A stretch of 64,000 nucleotides of DNA, taken from the NCBI GenBank assembly GCA_049602155.1, contig JBMYRH010000003.1, positions 124,001-188,000 of the forward strand, read 5' to 3'. Shown here one piece after another: positions 1 through 9,700 of the stretch. Both the position numbers and the translations under genes were made by a program. Source of the stretch: JBMYRH01 sp049602155. GTDB lineage: Bacteria; Myxococcota_A; UBA9042; PHBI01; JBMYRH01. A model generated the notes under the pieces. That model worked only from the letters and a program-made list of their open reading frames with translations. It did no database searches and was not told the DNA's origin. Position 1 is the first letter of the stretch. Each line of letters begins with the position of its first letter.

Positions 1-1
1 A

Positions 2-79
2 TATGGCGCGAATGCGCACCTCGACAAGCCCTTCGAACTCGATGATCTGATCGCGAAGGTCGAGAAGCTCCTCGGCTAA
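2..79 (+). CDS. response regulator receiver domain, C-terminal end (partial)
   Basis: Only the last 25 codons and the TAA stop are in the window, and the gene enters from the left edge. The visible residues contain HLDKPFELDDLIAKVEKLL, the usual end of a CheY-like receiver domain: the conserved Lys before Pro-Phe sits on beta-5 and is followed by helix alpha-5. The protein stops right after that helix, so it has no C-terminal output domain, although an N-terminal one cannot be excluded. It converges with the lipoprotein gene on the other strand and the two stop codons overlap. No partner kinase is visible. Confidence 0.75.
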   Translation, partial: YGANAHLDKPFELDDLIAKVEKLLG

Positions 80-552
80 CCGTCTGTGAGCTCAAGGCGC
101 GTCAGAAATGCGCCCGCCTGATCCGCACCAAAGCATGCGCGCTCTAGGTGCACGGCGCCGTGATCCACGAGCCCCACGGTCCATGTGCAGCAAGCGCCCT
201 CGCAGCTCCGCTCACCAACGCGAAGCGTAGAGACCGCGCCACGAAGCTCGGCTTGCGCAGCAGAGCTGACCGAGCCCCCAAGCCTCATGATGTCCGCGTC
301 ATGCTCAATCAGCGTCGTCACCACCCTGCGTGCCGACGGACAGTCCGGACATCGCCGCTGCACATGCACCGGGACGCCCAACCGTAACCATGGACTCAGC
401 GCTGTGCTCTCGGTCATCTCGAAATCACTCACAAATCGGGCCGCCACCGAGTCAATCGACTCCTCGGCTGACCTCTCGATGCAGCCGATCAGGCCACCCC
501 ATACAGCGAACCATATGAAGGCGACGAGCTGACGAGGGTGTCCGAGAGTCAT
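76..552 (-). CDS. small Cys-rich predicted lipoprotein, unknown function
   Basis: I do not recognise the family. Starting at the ATG at 552, the protein has a hydrophobic N-terminus ending in a lipobox-like LIGC, so it is probably a lipoprotein of about 158 residues. A longer reading from a TTG at 588 would put 12 residues before this signal and is less likely. The mature part has further cysteines in RCPDCPS, SCEGACC and ACFG motifs, which suggests disulfides or metal binding outside the cytoplasm. The 131 bp between this gene and uppS is a divergent promoter region. Confidence 0.55.
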   Translation of the reverse strand: MTLGHPRQLVAFIWFAVWGGLIGCIERSAEESIDSVAARFVSDFEMTESTALSPWLRLGVPVHVQRRCPDCPSARRVVTTLIEHDADIMRLGGSVSSAAQAELRGAVSTLRVGERSCEGACCTWTVGLVDHGAVHLERACFGADQAGAFLTRLELTDG

Positions 553-604
553 GTCAGGGAGAATAGATGCCCCACCGACAAGAGCCAAGGCATCGACACC
601 GGCA

Positions 605-633
605 TTGACCGTGCAAGGTCGGGGTGATAATCC
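605..633 (+). promoter_or_regulatory. candidate sigma-70 promoter for uppS-cdsA
   Basis: TTGACC (605-610), a 17-bp spacer and TAATCC (628-633). Transcription would begin near 640, which argues against the GTG at 624 as the uppS start and for the GTG at 684. Read by eye only. Confidence 0.4.
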
Positions 634-683
634 GCCGGTGCGCTGTCTGCACCGTATCGGTGCGGCGCGACAGGAACGCTACC

Positions 684-1418
684 GTGCCTTCGATTCAACC
701 CATCGCATGGGAAGGCCCTCTGCCCCAGCACCTCGCCGTGATTCTAGACGGCAATGGTAGGTGGGCCGAGAGGCAGGGGCTGAGCCGCGTAGAGGGTCAC
801 CGCGCTGGCGCGGATTCGGTACGCATGTTGGTCCGCTCCTGTCGGAACCTGGGAATCAAGGCGTTGACGGTATACGCCTTCTCCGCACAGAACTGGAAGC
901 GCCCATCGAGCGAAGTGATGGCGCTCATGCAGCTCCTCTACGACTACACATGCCAAGAGCGTGAGGAGATCCTAAAGAACGGCATTCGCTTCAACTGTAT
1001 TGGCGACCTCGACAGCCTCCCAAGCGCTGTCCATGGCGCCCTTGAGGAGCTGATGACCGCCTCGGCCCACAACGATGAGATGGTGCTGTCTCTGGCCGTC
1101 TCTTACGGTGGCCGCGAGGAGATCATCGGAGCCGCACAAGCCCTCGCGGCGCGCGCGGTCGCAGGGGAAATCGACCCCTCGGATATCGACGAAGCGCTGA
1201 TCAGCGCTGCCATGTGGACCCATGACCTCCCTTCGGATGTCGACCTCGTCATCCGCACGGGTGGGGAGCTCCGCGTCTCAAACTTTTTGCTGTGGCAGAT
1301 CGCGTACGCCGAGCTCTGGTTCACTGACGCCTACTGGCCCGAATTCCAGTTCGAGCACCTCGCAGAGGCTCTGAAGGACTTCGGCACCCGCGCGCGTCGC
1401 TTTGGACAGGTGGCCTAA
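684..1418 (+). CDS. uppS: undecaprenyl diphosphate synthase (cis-prenyltransferase)
   Basis: Condenses eight isopentenyl diphosphates onto farnesyl diphosphate to make the C55 lipid carrier for peptidoglycan and polysaccharide export. It is a soluble, membrane-associated homodimer. The hallmark ILDGNGRWA, with the catalytic Asp at residue 22, is followed by the GHRAG motif. The C-terminal block DLVIRTGGELRVSNFLLWQ and AYAELWF matches the substrate-binding signature, except that the family's usual RTSGE reads RTGGE here. The GTG at 684 has AGGA about 9 bp upstream and gives 244 residues, normal for the family. The GTG at 624 would add 20 atypical residues and lies inside the predicted promoter. 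cdsA starts directly after the stop codon, so the two are cotranscribed. Confidence 0.95.
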   Translation: MPSIQPIAWEGPLPQHLAVILDGNGRWAERQGLSRVEGHRAGADSVRMLVRSCRNLGIKALTVYAFSAQNWKRPSSEVMALMQLLYDYTCQEREEILKNGIRFNCIGDLDSLPSAVHGALEELMTASAHNDEMVLSLAVSYGGREEIIGAAQALAARAVAGEIDPSDIDEALISAAMWTHDLPSDVDLVIRTGGELRVSNFLLWQIAYAELWFTDAYWPEFQFEHLAEALKDFGTRARRFGQVA

Positions 1419-2192
1419 ATGATGGCTCGAATCGCAACAGGTCTCGTGCTCGCGCCGCTGGTCATATGGCTCGTGGTTCAAGGCCCCTCCGCCGTGCTCA
1501 TCGGCGTCCTCTCGGTCGTCTTTGGAGGCTGCGTCCTCGAGCTCGTCGCCATGGCCGCGCCCGATCACCGCATCGACCGTTGGCTCGGGGCCGCGCTTGG
1601 GACGTTGGTCGTCTGGAGCTCTGCTGAGCCCTCATCCCCCCTCTTTACTTACGCCTGCGCGGCCGGAGTTATCGTCCCGGGGATGTGGGTGCTCATGCGC
1701 ATCGATCCCATCGAGGACGCTGCGAAGCGTCTGCTCGGGCTCTGGGGTGGCCTCTTCTACCTGGGGGTGACCGGAGCGTTCGCTATCATGCTCGCCGGTG
1801 ACCGTGCTGCGCTGATGATCAGCTTCTTCGTGGTCTGGGCTGGAGACACAGGCGCCTATTTCGCCGGAAAGTCGTTTGGTAAGCACAAGCTGTACCCCCG
1901 GGTCTCTCCAAAAAAGACGATCGAGGGCTCCATCGGGGGCATCTTAGGCAGCGTCGGTGGAGCGCTGCTCGCTTGGACGTGGCTCGCTCCCGAGCGCGTG
2001 ATGTGGACCATCATCGCCATCGCCGTCGTGGGGAGCGTCATCGCAGCCGCAGGAGACCTCGTCGAGTCCGCGCTGAAGCGCGCTGCTGGCGTCAAAGACT
2101 CCGGCGCCATCCTGCCGGGACACGGGGGCTTCTTCGATCGCCTCGACGGCTTCATCTTCGCCGCCCCCTTCTTCGCGGTCACGCTCCTCTAG
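1419..2192 (+). CDS. cdsA: phosphatidate cytidylyltransferase (CDP-diglyceride synthase)
   Basis: Integral membrane enzyme that converts phosphatidic acid and CTP to CDP-diacylglycerol, the branch point for bacterial phospholipids. The 257-residue protein is highly hydrophobic with about seven or eight membrane segments. It carries the family signature near the C-terminus: SPKKTIEGSIGG, then DLVESALKRAAGVKD and LPGHGGFFDRLDG, with the metal-binding acidic residues. It begins at an ATGATG right after the uppS stop, a common uppS-cdsA pairing. Its 3' end overlaps by 4 bp the end of the convergent lipoprotein gene. Confidence 0.95.
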   Translation: MMARIATGLVLAPLVIWLVVQGPSAVLIGVLSVVFGGCVLELVAMAAPDHRIDRWLGAALGTLVVWSSAEPSSPLFTYACAAGVIVPGMWVLMRIDPIEDAAKRLLGLWGGLFYLGVTGAFAIMLAGDRAALMISFFVVWAGDTGAYFAGKSFGKHKLYPRVSPKKTIEGSIGGILGSVGGALLAWTWLAPERVMWTIIAIAVVGSVIAAAGDLVESALKRAAGVKDSGAILPGHGGFFDRLDGFIFAAPFFAVTLL

Positions 2193-5104
2193 TCGTCCGA
2201 CCTGACAGGCGGCGAGAGCAGGGCCTCTAAGTAGGCTGAGGGTCCCTCATGCAGCTCCTCTGTCACGCACTCGGCGTCGTCCCCTGTCGCTGTGGCCTCC
2301 TCAGCGACGAGCGTCCACTGCCCGCCCTCACTGAGGTGCAACTCGGTGAGCCCAAGGGCTGACTCAGTCACGCGGAAATCCACGGTGATGCTCCACGGGC
2401 TGCCGGCGGTCATCTCGTCATGAGAGAACTCCGCCTGGAGGTGATCGCGATGGACGACGTCCCCCTCCACGAGGCCTAGCTCGGGGTGGTCCTCTGTCAC
2501 GGTCAGAGTCAACCCAGAGGTAAAGGGCAGAAGTGCAAAGTCCAGCGCCCAGGTCTTGGCGGGATCGGTCCAATAATCGGTGACCTCCAAGCGCACGGGG
2601 CCGAGGTCGCAGCTTCGTTGCTGCACTTTCACGACCTGCTCCAGCACATCACGCGGCACTGCGTCATTGAGGATCGCCTCGGCGAGGGCTGGGATCGGGC
2701 TGTCCAGCGTGCGCACTTGCTTGAGTACGAGCCCGGGCGAAGTCACCTCACCGGACTCAAGCGCAGGCCACCCTGACTTCATCCGCTTAAACTCAAAGTC
2801 CAGCACCAGGGTCGAGCGACGCTGCGTCAAGGCGAGGGGCAGGTTCACTTGATCGAGCCAGCCCTGCGCCAAGAGCCCAAGGGCATCGTAGAGCCACCGA
2901 AGTTCGACCTCGCTCAGGACCCGCTCTCCCGCCGGCAACTCTGACGAGGCCTGCAAGTAGCTCACCTCAACCGAGGAGTCACCCACGCCAGGCTCACCGA
3001 CCCCAATCACCCGCGCGATCTCAGGCGTCGTTGGGGCGCCAGGATCTGGGTTCGTGACGCTTATCGGACCGTCTTGTGCATTGACGATCATGTCGCGCCG
3101 GCTCCCAGCCTCCTCCCTCGCGAGGTAGAGCGTCACGACCCCATTCGCATCCTCGTAAGCGTCATCGAAGCGTGGGTGGACGAGGACCCCCATGTTGCCT
3201 GAGCGATGGTCTATCCCCGACACCCGACGCTCCTCAAACGCCTCAAACCCCCAGTAGGAAGCCCACGTCTTCTTGAGCGCCCAGCCCACATCACGGTCCT
3301 TAAGCTTATCCTCTTCCTGCAGGCTGGGGTTCAGATATCCAGTGTTCGAGTCGTAGAGCCCTGCCCCGTTGAAGCCTTGGATGTCCTCTGCGGTCGATGA
3401 CGACCGGAACCGAAGCCCCTGCGTCGGCGCGAGCGCTGCAAAATGATCGCTCAGTGTCTCGTTGAGCATCGACTCAAAGGACGCCTCAAGGGGTTGATCG
3501 CGTATCAAGCGCTTCAACCCACCAGCGGCGACAATGCTCCCCAAGGTCGTCGTCTCCGGATGCGTGGTGTGAAACTCCTCGAGCCAGCCGGCGCTATCCG
3601 GATCACCGGCATGCTCCTCCGCGAAGTCTTCGGCGCCTTCGAGCACCACGAAGCGCACCTTCGAAGAGTCGATAAAGTCTTCGTGTATCAAGAGCGCGCC
3701 CAGCACCCCGTCCAAGGGCGCAAGGTGCTCAGCGTAACCGCGGATGGTGATCGCCAAGGGCGTGTCAGGTACACGAATGGTGTCGTAGTCATTGAAGGCC
3801 GCCATCGACGCGGCTTTCCCTCCGGTTAACGGGACGCGCTCAGCGAGGTCAGCCAAACCGCCTTGGCTCAGATCGACCCACCACGGCGCATCCGTGAGGT
3901 CGATCTGCGGGATGGTCATCGCGGCGCCGGTCAGTTTGTCCTTGTACACATCGTACTCGTCGTGACTCAGCTCCTCCCAGACCACGGTGTCCCCGGCCAC
4001 CTTCAGCAGCACAGGGCGGCTGTAATACGCCCACGTCTTCAGCGAAGGATCGTCAAAGACCCCCGCGATATGAGCGTTCGGCGTCCCACGGCTCTTCGCC
4101 AAGAGGTTGAGGTGGGCGAGCGGGGTCTGCGGGACACCAGTCACAATGGCGGCCACCGGCGGCAGGTAGTCCGGCACCTCCTCGAGCACCACGATGTCAC
4201 TGGAGCTGAGCGAGGCGGTGCCGAGTTCGCCCTTGGGGATCCGCACAATGCGCCCTGCCACGATCCCGTCGTTATAGGAAACGACCGTCCCTGCGACGAC
4301 CAGATCGGCGTAGCTCAAGGTCTTCCCAGCGAGCGGTCCGCCGCTCGCCGTCATCTCCGCGCCGCGCTCCTCCTGAACGTCAGACCGCGCGAGCCACTGC
4401 AGCTCAGCCCCGACCTCGGCAGGTAACGCGCGCTTCAAGACCTCGTAGAACCGAAGGACCTGCGCAGCCGTGGCCTCGTCACCGTACTCAAGCTCGAAGA
4501 GCCACAGCGCCTCGGGGACCACACGATTCGGCTCGGCCGGGTAGTAGAGAAGCGTCCCTAGCCCGAAGAAGCGTGGCTCATCGAACAGCCCGAGCCGATA
4601 AAACTCCGGCGCATAGAGGCGCCCATCATCCGTAAATCGAAGCCCCAACGGGAGGGCGCCCTCTAGGTCCCCCTGTAGCAACTCAAACGCCTCATAGGCC
4701 GCCTGGATACTGGCGAAATCAAACGCCTCGCCGTCCATATCGAGGCATGGAATCAATGCACCGTTGAGGAGGCGGAACCAGAACCACTCGTCGTGAAATG
4801 AGTAGAAGGTCGGGTCCATAAAATAAGAGGGCCCCCCGACGTCGCTAAAGTCGGTAAGCACGAACTTCACTAGGGCGGGCGTGCTGCCCGCCTCTGCGTA
4901 GCTCAGGAAGGCGTCCGCGGTGTCGAACGCCGCCACGGTATGATCGTCAAAGTCAGGGGCGGGCTCGGGTCCGCATTGTGGGACGAGCACGACGTCTGCG
5001 ATCACATCGCCCACCGAAGCGACGTCGCTCGAATCAAGGGCATCGACCGGGTCAGCACTGCACCCCGCGAACAGCAAGAGCGCACCTAGAGCACTTCTGA
5101 TCAC
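2189..5104 (-). CDS. lipoprotein with phosphohistidine and PPDK-N-like domains, resembling glucan water dikinase
   Basis: A 971-residue protein with a signal peptide and lipobox (LFAGC, Cys15), so it should lie outside the cytoplasm. Residues about 260-375 resemble the swivelling phosphohistidine domain of dikinases, with a candidate acceptor His331 in PLAHLNLLAKSRGTPN. Residues about 425-800 resemble the ATP-binding PPDK_N domain: LTGGKAAS near 427, then LRFRSSSTAED near 564 and FNGAGLYDS. The order (His domain before ATP domain) and the GAGLYDS string fit alpha-glucan water dikinase rather than PEP synthase. Residues 40-250 and 810-971 are not recognised. The gene follows the haem lipoprotein gene after 46 bp and is probably cotranscribed with it. 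An ATP-using enzyme outside the cytoplasm is hard to explain, so it may be non-catalytic. The domain call is from memory of motifs. Confidence 0.7.
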   Translation of the reverse strand: MIRSALGALLLFAGCSADPVDALDSSDVASVGDVIADVVLVPQCGPEPAPDFDDHTVAAFDTADAFLSYAEAGSTPALVKFVLTDFSDVGGPSYFMDPTFYSFHDEWFWFRLLNGALIPCLDMDGEAFDFASIQAAYEAFELLQGDLEGALPLGLRFTDDGRLYAPEFYRLGLFDEPRFFGLGTLLYYPAEPNRVVPEALWLFELEYGDEATAAQVLRFYEVLKRALPAEVGAELQWLARSDVQEERGAEMTASGGPLAGKTLSYADLVVAGTVVSYNDGIVAGRIVRIPKGELGTASLSSSDIVVLEEVPDYLPPVAAIVTGVPQTPLAHLNLLAKSRGTPNAHIAGVFDDPSLKTWAYYSRPVLLKVAGDTVVWEELSHDEYDVYKDKLTGAAMTIPQIDLTDAPWWVDLSQGGLADLAERVPLTGGKAASMAAFNDYDTIRVPDTPLAITIRGYAEHLAPLDGVLGALLIHEDFIDSSKVRFVVLEGAEDFAEEHAGDPDSAGWLEEFHTTHPETTTLGSIVAAGGLKRLIRDQPLEASFESMLNETLSDHFAALAPTQGLRFRSSSTAEDIQGFNGAGLYDSNTGYLNPSLQEEDKLKDRDVGWALKKTWASYWGFEAFEERRVSGIDHRSGNMGVLVHPRFDDAYEDANGVVTLYLAREEAGSRRDMIVNAQDGPISVTNPDPGAPTTPEIARVIGVGEPGVGDSSVEVSYLQASSELPAGERVLSEVELRWLYDALGLLAQGWLDQVNLPLALTQRRSTLVLDFEFKRMKSGWPALESGEVTSPGLVLKQVRTLDSPIPALAEAILNDAVPRDVLEQVVKVQQRSCDLGPVRLEVTDYWTDPAKTWALDFALLPFTSGLTLTVTEDHPELGLVEGDVVHRDHLQAEFSHDEMTAGSPWSITVDFRVTESALGLTELHLSEGGQWTLVAEEATATGDDAECVTEELHEGPSAYLEALLSPPVRSDD

Positions 5105-5150
5105 GCTCGGAGTGCCGCCCGTTGTCCACGTGCGGTCCCGTGACCATCGG

Positions 5151-6486
5151 CTAATGAGGTGCCCCTGCGTCCACCCAGTCTTTCACTTGTTGAAGTTCAG
5201 CCTCTGTCGGGCATCCCTCGTTAGTCGGGTCGCTCGCGCAGCTCAGGCCGAGGGGCATCGTGCCGTCTGCCATCCTAGTGTAGATGCACTCTGCCACCGT
5301 TTGGCCGTCGCAGGACGGATGATTAGCGGCGTTATCGAGCGTGGACTCATCGTCTAGGAACTTCGGCGTCCCGTACCCAGACGAGGTGTGGCATGCGCCA
5401 CACTGCGTATCGAGGAGCGGCCGAATGATGGTCGCCCAGGTCGAGTCATCCTCGACCCCGGGGTCGTCGGGGTCGTCGCCCGGATCGTCGGGGTCGTCGC
5501 CCGGATCGTCGGGGTCGTCGCCCGGATCGTCGGGGTCGTNNNNNNNNNNNNNNNNNNNNNNNNNNNNNNNNNNNNNNNNNNNNNNNNNNNNNNNNNNNNN
5601 NNNNNNNNNNNNNNNNNNNNNNNNNNNNNNNNNNNNNNNCGCCCGGATCGTCGGGATCGTCGCCGGGATCGGTGGGATCTTCGGCTGATCCGTCACCGCA
5701 AGATGTCTGCCCTGCTCCAGTGCTGATCCAGGTGCGAATGGTGTCGATGTCCTCGGTCGCGAGGAGTTCACCGAAGGGTGGCATCACGCCCACGTCCATG
5801 CCATCAGAGGACCAGCCACCTTCCACCACCATCACGAGGGGGCTCGCGTCAGGGTCACATGGGATCACCGATGGACCAGCCTTCGCTCCACCAGTGAGGA
5901 GTGTTTCGGTTGTCGACAGATCGAGCCCACCAGAGGTGGCACCATTCCCATGACAGCTCATGCAACTTGAGCCCTCGAAGATCGGGAGGATGTCCCCCTC
6001 ATACGACAGCTCTGGCTCAAGCGTGACGTCGCCACCGCCGCCTCCGTCGCAGGTCTCTAGCCCAGCGCCAGCCGCGATCCAGTCGCGCACGACTTGCACC
6101 GTCTCATCGGGAACCGCGGAGCCACCTTTGGGCATCGCGCTCACGAAGATCGTGCCGTCATCAATGCCACCTTCGAGCACCTGCACAAGCGGGCTGCTGT
6201 CGGGATCACAGGCCACGATCGAGGGCCCGGCTTGGGAGCCGCCAGCGACGAGCCCAGCCATGCTCTCGACGCTGAAGCCACCGAGCGCCAAACCACCCCC
6301 GTGACACGACGTACACCCCTGGTCCGTGAAGATCTGTTGTACGGCGGGATCGATCTCGGGGAGCGCGACAGGGGCGTCTGGCTCGACGCTGTCTTCGGCT
6401 TCGGGTTCGACGTAGTACCAAGGATCGCCCGGCTCTGTGCAACCGGTTAGAGCGAGGGCGAAAAGCAGGATTATAAGGCGGTCCAT
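5151..6486 (-). CDS. multi-haem c-type cytochrome-like lipoprotein, interrupted by an assembly gap
   Basis: Starting at the ATG at 6486, the protein begins with a short signal ending in LTGC (lipobox), so it is probably anchored to a membrane on the extracytoplasmic side. Three CXXCH haem-attachment motifs are present: CTSCH and CMSCH before the gap and CGACH after it. Each sits in a cytochrome-c-like module that ends with an MPxGG/MPPFG-type Met and VRDWIAAGA. Modules 2 and 3 are joined by an Asp/Pro/Gly repeat linker (unit DDPDDPG) in which 100 Ns interrupt the gene. The frame before and after the Ns differs, as expected when the gap length is only a placeholder. I treat it as one gene, not two. 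It probably leads a two-gene operon with the dikinase-like lipoprotein. Confidence 0.75.
5457..5680 (-). repeat. 21-bp tandem repeat encoding the DDPDDPG linker, with a 100-N gap inside
   Basis: About four copies of a 21-bp unit lie left of the gap (5457-5539) and about two divergent copies lie right of it (5640-5680). Each unit encodes seven residues, Asp-Asp-Pro-Asp-Asp-Pro-Gly. The 5540-5639 stretch is exactly 100 Ns, a usual placeholder for unknown length. The assembly most likely broke because the repeat is longer than the reads could resolve, so the true copy number is unknown. Confidence 0.9.
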
Positions 6487-6743
6487 AAGGGCAGGATATG
6501 CGAAGCGATCGACTGCCAGCAACCGAGGGGCACCGAGGTTCCGCCCTACGAACGGCCACGAAGCTTGACCACGGGGCCGCCGGCTCCGTAGCCTGCAGCG
6601 TCGTCGATGGTCTGAAATAGACCAGGGCAACGACGCTATGGACGCCACGTCGTGTCCAACAGGGCTCGTTTTTCAAGCGCGAAGCGTGAGCAATGCGCCG
6701 AAGCTCAATGACACACGGCAATAATGCACCTCGGAGGGTGATG
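6487..6743. other. divergent intergenic region with a small hairpin
   Basis: 257 bp between two divergent genes for exported proteins. It should hold promoters for both. At 6608-6624 there is a perfect inverted repeat with 6-bp arms (TGGTCT / AGACCA) and a 5-base loop, without a T-run. It could be an operator. A weak TTGACC lies just upstream near 6566. No small ORF is convincing. Confidence 0.35.
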
Positions 6744-9700
6744 ATGTTCGGGAAGCGACTGATCGCGATGGGAATAAGCGCCATGTTTGTGGTGACGGGT
6801 TGCAGCACGCAGACCCCTGAAGAGACGCAAACCGCAGCCACACAGCAGGGACCTACGACGCTCCTGGCCTCGCGCGCCATCACCACAGCCCCTCCAGCGC
6901 CAAACACACTGGAGACTCGCCCTCGTCGGATGGGTGACATCGAGTACATCCGCTACGACGACGAGCCCATGAAGCCGGCTAGCCGCTCTTTGAAGGCCTT
7001 CTTGCCTGGCAAAGCCGACGCGGCGGACGACGTGCGCTACTTCGCGCCCGACCACTACGCGATCACGGAGGCGCCCCCGGAGGGCATCCGCCCGATGGTC
7101 GAGTGGGAGCCCATGACGGCGATCACCATGTCCGTCCCGACGTACATGACCGCAGGGAACTACGCGAACTCCTTCGGCACCATCTTGGACATCGCGAAGC
7201 ACTCCGCGACCGTCGCAGAGGTATGGTTCCTCATCTCGGACGAGACCGCCAAGGGCAACATCGAGCAGGGGATGCTTGACGCCGGCGCTCCGCAGTCAGA
7301 CGTCGACGACAAGGTGAAGTTCCTGATCAAGCCGAATGAGACCGTCTGGATGATCGACTTCGGTCCGCTCCCCATCATCAACGCAGCGAACGACAGCTAC
7401 GCCTTCACGGACTTCCGCTACTACCACGACCGTGCGATCGATGACGGCGTCCCCACCTTGTTAGGCCGCAACCTGATCAACATCGATCAGTCGAGCAACG
7501 TCGAGACGTACCGCATGCCGCTAAACAGCGAGGGAGGCACCTTCCAGGCGACCGAGGACGGCATCTGCTTTACCGGCGACGGTCAGCTCTTCTGGATGAG
7601 CTACGACACCGGCAACCCCGATTACACCATCTGGGACCAGAGCCTGGAGGAGCTTCAGAACCACCCCAATGCGCTTAAGGTCAAAGAGGTTTGGGCTGCG
7701 TATGCGGGCTGCGAAGACGTCATCATCACGCACAGCGTGAGCGACGACGCCACGCTCCATATCGACATGTACATGAAGGTCCTTAGCAACAACGCAGTGC
7801 TGATGGGTGAGTACGGAGACGGTCCCTTCAACGACGCCACCGAGGCCGCGAACAACGCAGCGCGCATGGACGCAAACGCAGAGTTCATCGCGAACTACGT
7901 GAAGCCTGATGGCACCAACTTCGAGGTCAAGCGCCTCCTGATGCCAGGTCACCGCCAGACCGGTGACGGCTGGGCCCCATTCACCTACGCAAACTCGACG
8001 ATGATCAACGGCCTGAACCTGTGGCCCGCGTACACCTTCGATGACTGGGTCGACAGCCGTAACCAGGCCGAGGCCGAGTGGGAGGCCGCGCTGCCGGACT
8101 ACGAGCACATCTGGATCGACAGTGAGGAGTTGGCATTCTGGTCCGGCGCAATCCACTGCATCACGCGCACCATCCCCGCCAAGACCCCAAGCCTCTGGGT
8201 CGGTGACGGCACCTGCGCAGACGACATGTGCACCGCCCCCGCGGATGGCTACGACGGTGACTGCACCCCCAACGACATCGAGTACGAGGTCTGCTACGGC
8301 CCAGAGTGGCTGTGTACCTGCAACGACTGTGACACCGACTGCGCGTACGAGCCCGGTGAGCCCCCAAGCGCCGACCTCTGCTCTGAGGTGGAGTGTGGCA
8401 GCTACGCACCGAACAATGGCATCGCCTGCAGCTGTGACGAGGCCTGTGTCCAATATGACGATTGCTGCAGCGACGCCTGCGACACCTGCGGATTTAACTG
8501 CGACGGCACCGAGCCCCCTCCCCCAGTCGAAGGCTGCAACGGCGTGACGTACGAAGGCTGCTGTGACGGCGAGACGCTCACGTGGTGCGAGAACGACGTG
8601 ATTGAGACCATCGACTGCACAGAGAACGCATCCTGTGGTTGGAGCGCAGGAGATGGCTTCTACAACTGCGCCACCGATGGCTCGGGGGATCCGAGCGGAG
8701 TCTATCCGATCGACTGCCCAGCCGGTGACCCGGGCTCCTGTACCCCGGACTGCAGTGGAAAGAGCTGTGGCGATGACGGATGTGGTGGCTCCTGTGGCAC
8801 TTGCGATGCGGGCACCCTGTGCACGAACGCAGGGACGTGCGTCGAGCTCTGTGTCCCAGCCTGCGCCAACAAAGACTGTGGCGATGACGGCTGCGGAGGC
8901 TCATGCGGCACCTGCAGCGGCGACACCCCCTACTGCGCCGGCGGCCTCTGCATCGCCGACTGTACCCCCGCCTGTGACGGCGTGAACTGCGGCGATGACG
9001 GCTGCGGAGGCTCTTGTGGAGACTGCGCCTCGGGCGAGGCCTGCGAGTCCGGTGCATGTGTGGCGTGCACACCGAGCTGCGACGGAAAGTCCTGCGGCGA
9101 TGACGGCTGCGGCGGCTCCTGTGGCGCCTGCGCTGACGGTGAGTCCTGCACCCTCACGGGCGAGTGTGTGACGCTCTGCACCGCTGACTGCTCTGGGAAG
9201 GTCTGTGGCGGTGACGGATGCGGTGGCTCCTGTGGTGCCTGCGACGCCGGCCAAAGCTGCACCAGCGGTGGTCAGTGCGTGGCAGACTGTCAGCCAAGCT
9301 GCACGGGTAAGACCTGTGGTGACGATGGTTGCGGAGGCTCCTGCGGTACCTGCGGCTTCGGCGAGACCTGCGACGAGACCGGCAACTGTCAGGGCCCCTG
9401 TACCCCAGACTGTGGCGACAAGGCCTGTGGTGACGATGGCTGTGGCGGCTCCTGCGGCACCTGCGCTGAGGCAGAGACCTGCAGCGCGAGCGGCGCCTGC
9501 GAGGCGGCCGCTCGTGAGAACGCCGATGCGGGCTCGACGGACGGTGACCCCGGCGCGGGCGACGACGCGGGCCCCTCGGAGCCCATCGATCCCAACACAG
9601 GTACCGGCTCCATCGACCCAGGTGATGGGACAGACCCCACCGTCGGTGGTGACGGTGGCACAGGCGACGTCTCCAGCGGATGCCAAGGTGGCCAGCAGAG

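Noticed and set aside
5457..5680. Tandem repeat with N gap looked like a CRISPR or VNTR array
   Set aside because: The unit is 21 bp with no spacers and encodes DDPDDPG in frame within the haem lipoprotein, so it is a coding repeat.
6608..6624. Hairpin as a rho-independent terminator
   Set aside because: There is no T-run on either side and it lies between divergent genes; an operator is more likely.
8739..9500. Regular 105-111 bp repeats seen as a DNA repeat array
   Set aside because: The copies differ mostly at third positions and keep Cys spacing, so this is a protein repeat under selection.
8902..9686. Long antisense ORFs opposite the Cys-rich repeats
   Set aside because: They arise from strong codon bias in a GC-rich gene. 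Their translations are low-complexity Ala/Gly/Val or Ser/Pro/Gln with no start signals.
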